Shown here one piece after another: positions 7,093 to 9,897 of a DNA stretch of 9,897 bases. The position numbers and the translations under genes were made by a program. The notes under the pieces were generated by a model. The model did no database searches, had not been told where the DNA came from, and saw nothing but the letters and a program-made list of their open reading frames with translations. The DNA comes from Phycisphaerales bacterium. GTDB lineage: Bacteria; Planctomycetota; Phycisphaerae; Tepidisphaerales; Tepidisphaeraceae. The DNA lies in the NCBI GenBank assembly GCA_003153655.1, contig PMAK01000160.1, forward strand, positions 6,874 through 16,770, in the 5' to 3' direction. Each line of letters opens with the position of its first letter. The first letter of the stretch is position 1.

Positions 7093-7106
7093 CAGTTTTT
7101 ATTTTT
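6996..7106. terminator. Probable bidirectional terminator formed by the inverted repeat
   Basis: The stem described for the octamer repeat lies 19 bases after the priA stop and 17 bases before the lat stop. On the + strand it is followed within four bases by T-rich sequence (7096-7106), which fits intrinsic termination of priA. On the - strand the bases after the stem are only moderately T-rich. Function as a terminator is inferred from position and structure. Confidence 0.5.
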
Positions 7107-7109
7107 GAG

Positions 7110-8429
7110 TTACAGGCGTGCGATGCAGCGTGTTAGTTTTTCGATGAGCAGGTCGATTTCCTCATTTGTTATGCTTAGTGTTGGGCGGAGACGGATGCTG
7201 TTTGTGCCTGCGCCTAGGAGTAGCAGGGATTCTTGTTCCAGGGCTATGTCGAGGAAGGTGGATTTTTTGATTTGGGGGTGGAGGCTGAAGCCTTGATATA
7301 GGCCGAGGCCTCGGGGGTTGTAGAGGATTTTGGGATGGGTTGTGGCCAGGCGATCGAGGCCTGTGCGGAGGCGTGCCGTCTTTTCGGGGACTTGTTCGAT
7401 TAGTTTTTCGCGTTGGACGATTTTCATTTCCTGGACGAATCGGACCATGTCGGCGAGGTGGCCGCCCCAGGTGCTGTCGAGGACGCCGTGGTCGTCCATG
7501 GGATGGAGCATATAGACGACGCCTACGCCTAGTTTTTTCGCGGAGGCGACGGCTTGGGGCGGGTGGGGGAGATTGAATTGGTCGATGGCCCAGAAGGTGC
7601 CGGTCTGTCCGCCGGCGGTTTGGACTTCGTCGAAGCCTAGATATGTTTCGTATTTGTGGGCGAGTTCGCTGAGACGCTGGAAGAAACTTGGGAGAGCGAC
7701 GCGATGTCCGCCGGCGCCTTGGAGGGGTTCGACGATGATGCCGGCTACTTCGTCGGAGTATTTTTGGAGAACGTTTTCGATGACGGCGAGGCTTTCGTCG
7801 GCGGCGGATTGGTTTTGTGCTTCTGCGCGCGTGGAATCTATGAAGGGGAAGGGGACTTTGATGTTGCCGGGGATGTAGCCGCTGAAATCTTTGGTGATGA
7901 TCGGATCGTCGGTGAGTTGCGTGATGTTGAGGGCGAAGATGGTGCGGCCGTGGAAGGCTTGGTCGAAGTGAATGAATCGGCCGAGGCCGGGACCTTTGCC
8001 GGCGTTGCGGAGTTTTTGGTGATGCAGATTGATGAAATACTTCATCATGTTTTCGACGGCTTCCGCGCCGGAATTGACGGTGTAGACTTCGAGGCGTGGG
8101 TTGCGCATGCAGATGGGGGCGAGTTCGTGGATCAGGCGGTAATAATTGAGACATTCCGGCGTAAGAAAATCGGGGTTGGCGGTTTTGTTGTTGGCCGCGA
8201 TGATCAGTTTGCGGAGATATTCGGGTTCGCTCAGGCCCGGGTGATTGTGGGCGATGAGTTTTGATCCGAAGTAGCCGGCCCAGTCGAAGATTTCTTTTCC
8301 TTCCTGGGTGACGAGCCATGAGCCGTGGCATTTTTCGAGGTCGAGGACGAAGGGGTAGGGCTCGGCGATCACGTAGCGGGAAAGCTCGTCGAGCATTTGC
8401 TGACTGGACTTTTTTATGAGGTCGCTCAT
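7110..8429 (-). CDS. lat: L-lysine 6-aminotransferase (lysine epsilon-aminotransferase)
   Basis: This PLP enzyme moves the epsilon-amino group of lysine to 2-oxoglutarate, giving 2-aminoadipate 6-semialdehyde, which cyclises to piperideine-6-carboxylate. The 439-residue protein is a full-length class III aminotransferase: SGAEAVEN (120-127) binds PLP phosphate, FHGR is at 159-162, DEVQ (267-270) binds the PLP ring nitrogen, and K298 in SAKK is the Schiff-base lysine. DSTWGGHLADMVR (318-330) and the RLRP arginine R413 match the Mycobacterium tuberculosis Lat as I remember it. The residue matching that enzyme's switch glutamate E243 is alanine here (A239 in EPLQGAGG), so substrate choice may differ. 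Its ATG overlaps the stop of the upstream dehydrogenase as ATGA, pointing to translational coupling. No lrp-type regulator is visible. Assignment to the Lat subfamily is strong; the true substrate is less certain. Confidence 0.9.
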   Translation of the reverse strand: MSDLIKKSSQQMLDELSRYVIAEPYPFVLDLEKCHGSWLVTQEGKEIFDWAGYFGSKLIAHNHPGLSEPEYLRKLIIAANNKTANPDFLTPECLNYYRLIHELAPICMRNPRLEVYTVNSGAEAVENMMKYFINLHHQKLRNAGKGPGLGRFIHFDQAFHGRTIFALNITQLTDDPIITKDFSGYIPGNIKVPFPFIDSTRAEAQNQSAADESLAVIENVLQKYSDEVAGIIVEPLQGAGGHRVALPSFFQRLSELAHKYETYLGFDEVQTAGGQTGTFWAIDQFNLPHPPQAVASAKKLGVGVVYMLHPMDDHGVLDSTWGGHLADMVRFVQEMKIVQREKLIEQVPEKTARLRTGLDRLATTHPKILYNPRGLGLYQGFSLHPQIKKSTFLDIALEQESLLLLGAGTNSIRLRPTLSITNEEIDLLIEKLTRCIARL

Positions 8430-9394
8430 TTGAGTATTTGGTCTTGCAGAGCTTCTGATGACTGAAATCTGCGGAGATTTTGGAGGAAATGATCGACGAT
8501 GCGTTCAGATTCGTTGATATGGCCGCCGCCGGTATGAGGCGTGATAAAGCAATTGGGGGTGCGCCAGAGGGGATGATCCGGGGGAAGGGGTTCGGGTTCG
8601 GTGACGTCGAGATAGGCGGCCGCGAGATGGCCGGTGGTGAGGGATTGAATCAGCGATTTTTGATTGATGGTGGTGCCGCGGCCGATGTTGTAGAAAATCG
8701 CGCCGGGTTTCATTGCGGAAAAATGCGCGGCGTTTATGAAATTATCCGTCGCGGGGCTGGCGGGAAGAATGTTGACTACGTGGTCGGCGCGTGGGAGCAA
8801 TTTTTCTAATTCTGAAATTGGGTGGGTGGAGACGGGTTCGTTGCCGCGCGGGCTTTGACGGATGGCGGTGATTTTCATTCTGAGCGGTTGAAGGAGTTCG
8901 GCCAATCTGCGGGCGATTGCGCCGAAGCCTAGGAGCAAGATTGTTTGATCCGTGAGGAGTCGGCAGCGGGGACGGAGATCGGGTGTCGGCCAGGCACGAG
9001 TGGAGAATTGGTTGGCGAGAGATTGAGGAATAGCGCGAGCCTGGGCGAGCATGAAGGCGAGGACGTGTTCGGCGCAGGGCTCGTCGAAGACGGAGGAACT
9101 GTTGGTGATGATCGCGTTGCGTCGCAGTAGAGCGTCGCGGATATCTGCGCGATCGTAGCGGGTGTAGCCGGCGCTGCTGAGTTGGATCCAGCGGAGGCGA
9201 GGGAGATTGAGAATTTGGTCGGGATCTGGTTGGCCGAAAGCGATGTCAGCATTCGCGAGCGTGGCATCGGGTCCGGCGGCGATCAGATTTCCGGTTTGCT
9301 GAGAACTGAGGATGAGACGATGGGGTTGGACGCCCGCGATGAGACGCGACTGGGCAGATTCGGGGATATTGGTGTTGCACCAGATGGCGAGCAT
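8426..9394 (-). CDS. D-2-hydroxyacid dehydrogenase (NAD-dependent)
   Basis: This 322-residue protein belongs to the family that interconverts 2-oxoacids and D-2-hydroxyacids with NAD(P)H (D-3-phosphoglycerate, glyoxylate/hydroxypyruvate and related dehydrogenases). The nucleotide-binding motif LLLGFGAIARRLAELL starts near residue 153. The catalytic triad is visible as R239 in NIGRG, E268 in LDVTEPEPLP and H287 in TPHTGG. Length is normal for the short, ACT-less members, so it is not a typical long SerA. I chose the ATG at 9394 because the frame upstream runs into the divergent cstA region and no longer resembles the family. No Shine-Dalgarno site is seen. Its TGA overlaps the lat ATG. Substrate cannot be told from sequence; the pairing with Lat suggests a keto acid or hydroxy acid from amino acid metabolism. 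Confidence 0.92.
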   Translation of the reverse strand: MLAIWCNTNIPESAQSRLIAGVQPHRLILSSQQTGNLIAAGPDATLANADIAFGQPDPDQILNLPRLRWIQLSSAGYTRYDRADIRDALLRRNAIITNSSSVFDEPCAEHVLAFMLAQARAIPQSLANQFSTRAWPTPDLRPRCRLLTDQTILLLGFGAIARRLAELLQPLRMKITAIRQSPRGNEPVSTHPISELEKLLPRADHVVNILPASPATDNFINAAHFSAMKPGAIFYNIGRGTTINQKSLIQSLTTGHLAAAYLDVTEPEPLPPDHPLWRTPNCFITPHTGGGHINESERIVDHFLQNLRRFQSSEALQDQILK

Positions 9395-9454
9395 GGCGGG
9401 AAGGATAACGGATGTGAGGCGGATGCAGTATGATTCGCGTGCTGAATTTCTTCT
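9395..9454. promoter_or_regulatory. 60-base divergent intergenic region, presumed promoters
   Basis: The dehydrogenase-lat pair and cstA start in opposite directions from this short gap, so promoters for both should overlap here. TATGAT (9429-9434) is a reasonable -10 box for cstA, giving a leader of roughly 15 bases, but no good -35 box lies at the right distance. No Shine-Dalgarno site precedes the cstA ATG. I see no clear operator palindrome. Confidence 0.3.
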
Positions 9455-9643
9455 ATGAATGCAATGCCGATCATGATCGCGGTGCTGTGCGTGATGGCGA
9501 TTGCGTATCGCTATTACAGTGCATTTTTGGCGGCGAAGGTGGCGGTGCTGGATGATCGGCGGGCTACGCCGGCGGAGCGATTTAATGATGGGAGTAATTT
9601 TCATCCGACGAACAAGTGGGTTTTGTTTGGGCATCATTTTGCG
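9455..9643 (+). CDS. cstA: CstA family transporter, N-terminal fragment (joined to foreign sequence)
   Basis: The first 63 codons match the start of the CstA/BtsT family, membrane transporters for peptides or pyruvate induced under carbon limitation. Visible are the first membrane helix (about 4-18, ending in AYRYYSAF), [16 protein letters not shown] and the highly conserved [13 protein letters not shown]. In the family this is followed by AIAGAGPLxGPVLA and some 500 more residues with many helices. Here the sequence departs right after HHFA. The ATG at 9455 is the only reasonable start; an in-frame stop lies at 9443-9445. All 11 alanine codons avoid GCC, as expected for a + strand gene of this window. 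The gene is divergent from the dehydrogenase-lat pair. The N-terminal identification is firm; the missing remainder is best explained by a chimeric join. Confidence 0.85.
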
Positions 9644-9649
9644 CCAGCC
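9638..9649. other. Breakpoint between CstA-like and rhamnulokinase-like sequence
   Basis: Up to TTTGCG (9638-9643) the translation is CstA; from about 9644 it reads PAVQPGE, which suits rhamnulokinases and not CstA. The frame is kept. Alanine codon use switches from 0 of 11 GCC before to 10 of 15 GCC after, and G-richness of the + strand is lost. The join is therefore between two sources. Assembly error or chimeric template is the simplest cause. Confidence 0.75.
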
Positions 9650-9897
9650 GTCCAGCCCGGGGAGCTGATCGGGCCGGTGCTGGCGGAAGTTGCGGCCAGC
9701 GTAGAAATGGCCTCTCCGGTCTCGGTGGTGGCCGTGGCTTCTCATGACACGGCTTCGGCCGTCCTGGCCGCCCCCGCCCGAGTCGACGATTTTGCCTATG
9801 TAGTCAGCGGCACGTGGTCCCTGGTGGGCCTAGAGCTCGAACGACCGGTGATCGATGAGGCCAGCCGACAGGCAAACTTCTCCAACGAGCTCGGCGT
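9644..9897 (+). CDS. rhaB: Rhamnulokinase (FGGY kinase) internal fragment
   Basis: Rhamnulokinase phosphorylates L-rhamnulose in rhamnose breakdown in the cytoplasm. The fragment encodes about 84 residues from the middle of the protein: [13 protein letters not shown], then [15 protein letters not shown] with the SHDTAS motif that carries the catalytic aspartate, then [15 protein letters not shown] with the glycine-rich ATP-binding SGTWSL, and FSNELGV at the window end. The order and spacing match the region around residue 230-290 of the E. coli enzyme. It has neither a start nor an end of its own here and is read in frame from the CstA start at 9455. Codon use (GCC, GTC, CTC) and loss of G-excess differ from all neighbouring genes, so it probably belongs to another genome or a distant locus. 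Confidence 0.85.

Noticed and set aside
6991..7296. ORF running through the inverted repeat into lat
   Set aside because: Its first part is a translation of the octamer repeat and the rest is antisense to lat.
7162..8331. 389-residue ORF in another frame of lat
   Set aside because: Extremely Arg/Pro-rich translation, a frame shadow of a gene with C-rich codons.
9395..9745. N-terminal extension of the dehydrogenase frame
   Set aside because: It is antisense to the CstA/RhaB ORF and crosses the breakpoint; its translation is rich in Arg and His and does not resemble a dehydrogenase.
1..9897. tRNA, rRNA or transposase genes
   Set aside because: I looked for cloverleaf-like T-loop sequences and transposase motifs on both strands by eye and saw none; a dedicated scan was not possible.

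Overview
The window looks like a bacterial chromosome segment, probably from an environmental, aerobic, G+C-rich organism. It ends in what appears to be a chimeric join. Three things suggest Planctomycetota (possibly Phycisphaerae) or a similar lineage such as Acidobacteriota: an enlarged cytochrome oxidase subunit III beside a second subunit III-like gene, octamer-type intergenic repeats of the ACGCAGAG kind, and few Shine-Dalgarno sites. This placement is inference from memory and is weak.

Layout: (1) Positions 1-2976 hold the 3' part of a heme-copper oxidase operon on the + strand: ctaD (subunit I, cut by the window start), ctaE (subunit III with about 100 extra residues), ctaF (subunit IV) and a second, divergent subunit III-like gene. 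Together they encode membrane parts of an aa3-type terminal oxidase; subunit II is not in view. (2) Positions 3213-4118 on the - strand encode an unrecognised polytopic membrane protein, convergent with the oxidase genes. (3) Positions 4119-4618 are compositionally different and hold one small two-helix membrane ORF. (4) Positions 4619-6976 on the + strand encode PriA, the replication-restart helicase. (5) Positions 6996-7092 form a long inverted repeat between convergent genes. (6) Positions 9394-7110 on the - strand hold a translationally coupled pair, a D-2-hydroxyacid dehydrogenase followed by an L-lysine 6-aminotransferase (Lat). (7) From 9455 on the + strand an ORF begins as CstA (carbon-starvation/pyruvate transporter family). 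Near 9640 it changes, in frame, into the middle of a rhamnulokinase and runs off the window.

The + strand is G-rich over nearly the whole window whichever strand is coding, so + strand genes prefer G/T-ending codons and - strand genes C/A-ending ones. This looks like strong replication-strand asymmetry. It fails in two places: the island at about 4150-4560 and the terminal rhamnulokinase segment. The second break, with a switch of alanine codons from GCG to GCC, indicates that the last 250 bases come from another genome or locus.

I see no complete new defence or mobile system. The points most worth following are the paired subunit III genes and the insertion in one of them, the Lat protein lacking the family's 'switch' glutamate, the octamer repeat family, and the CstA/RhaB join.
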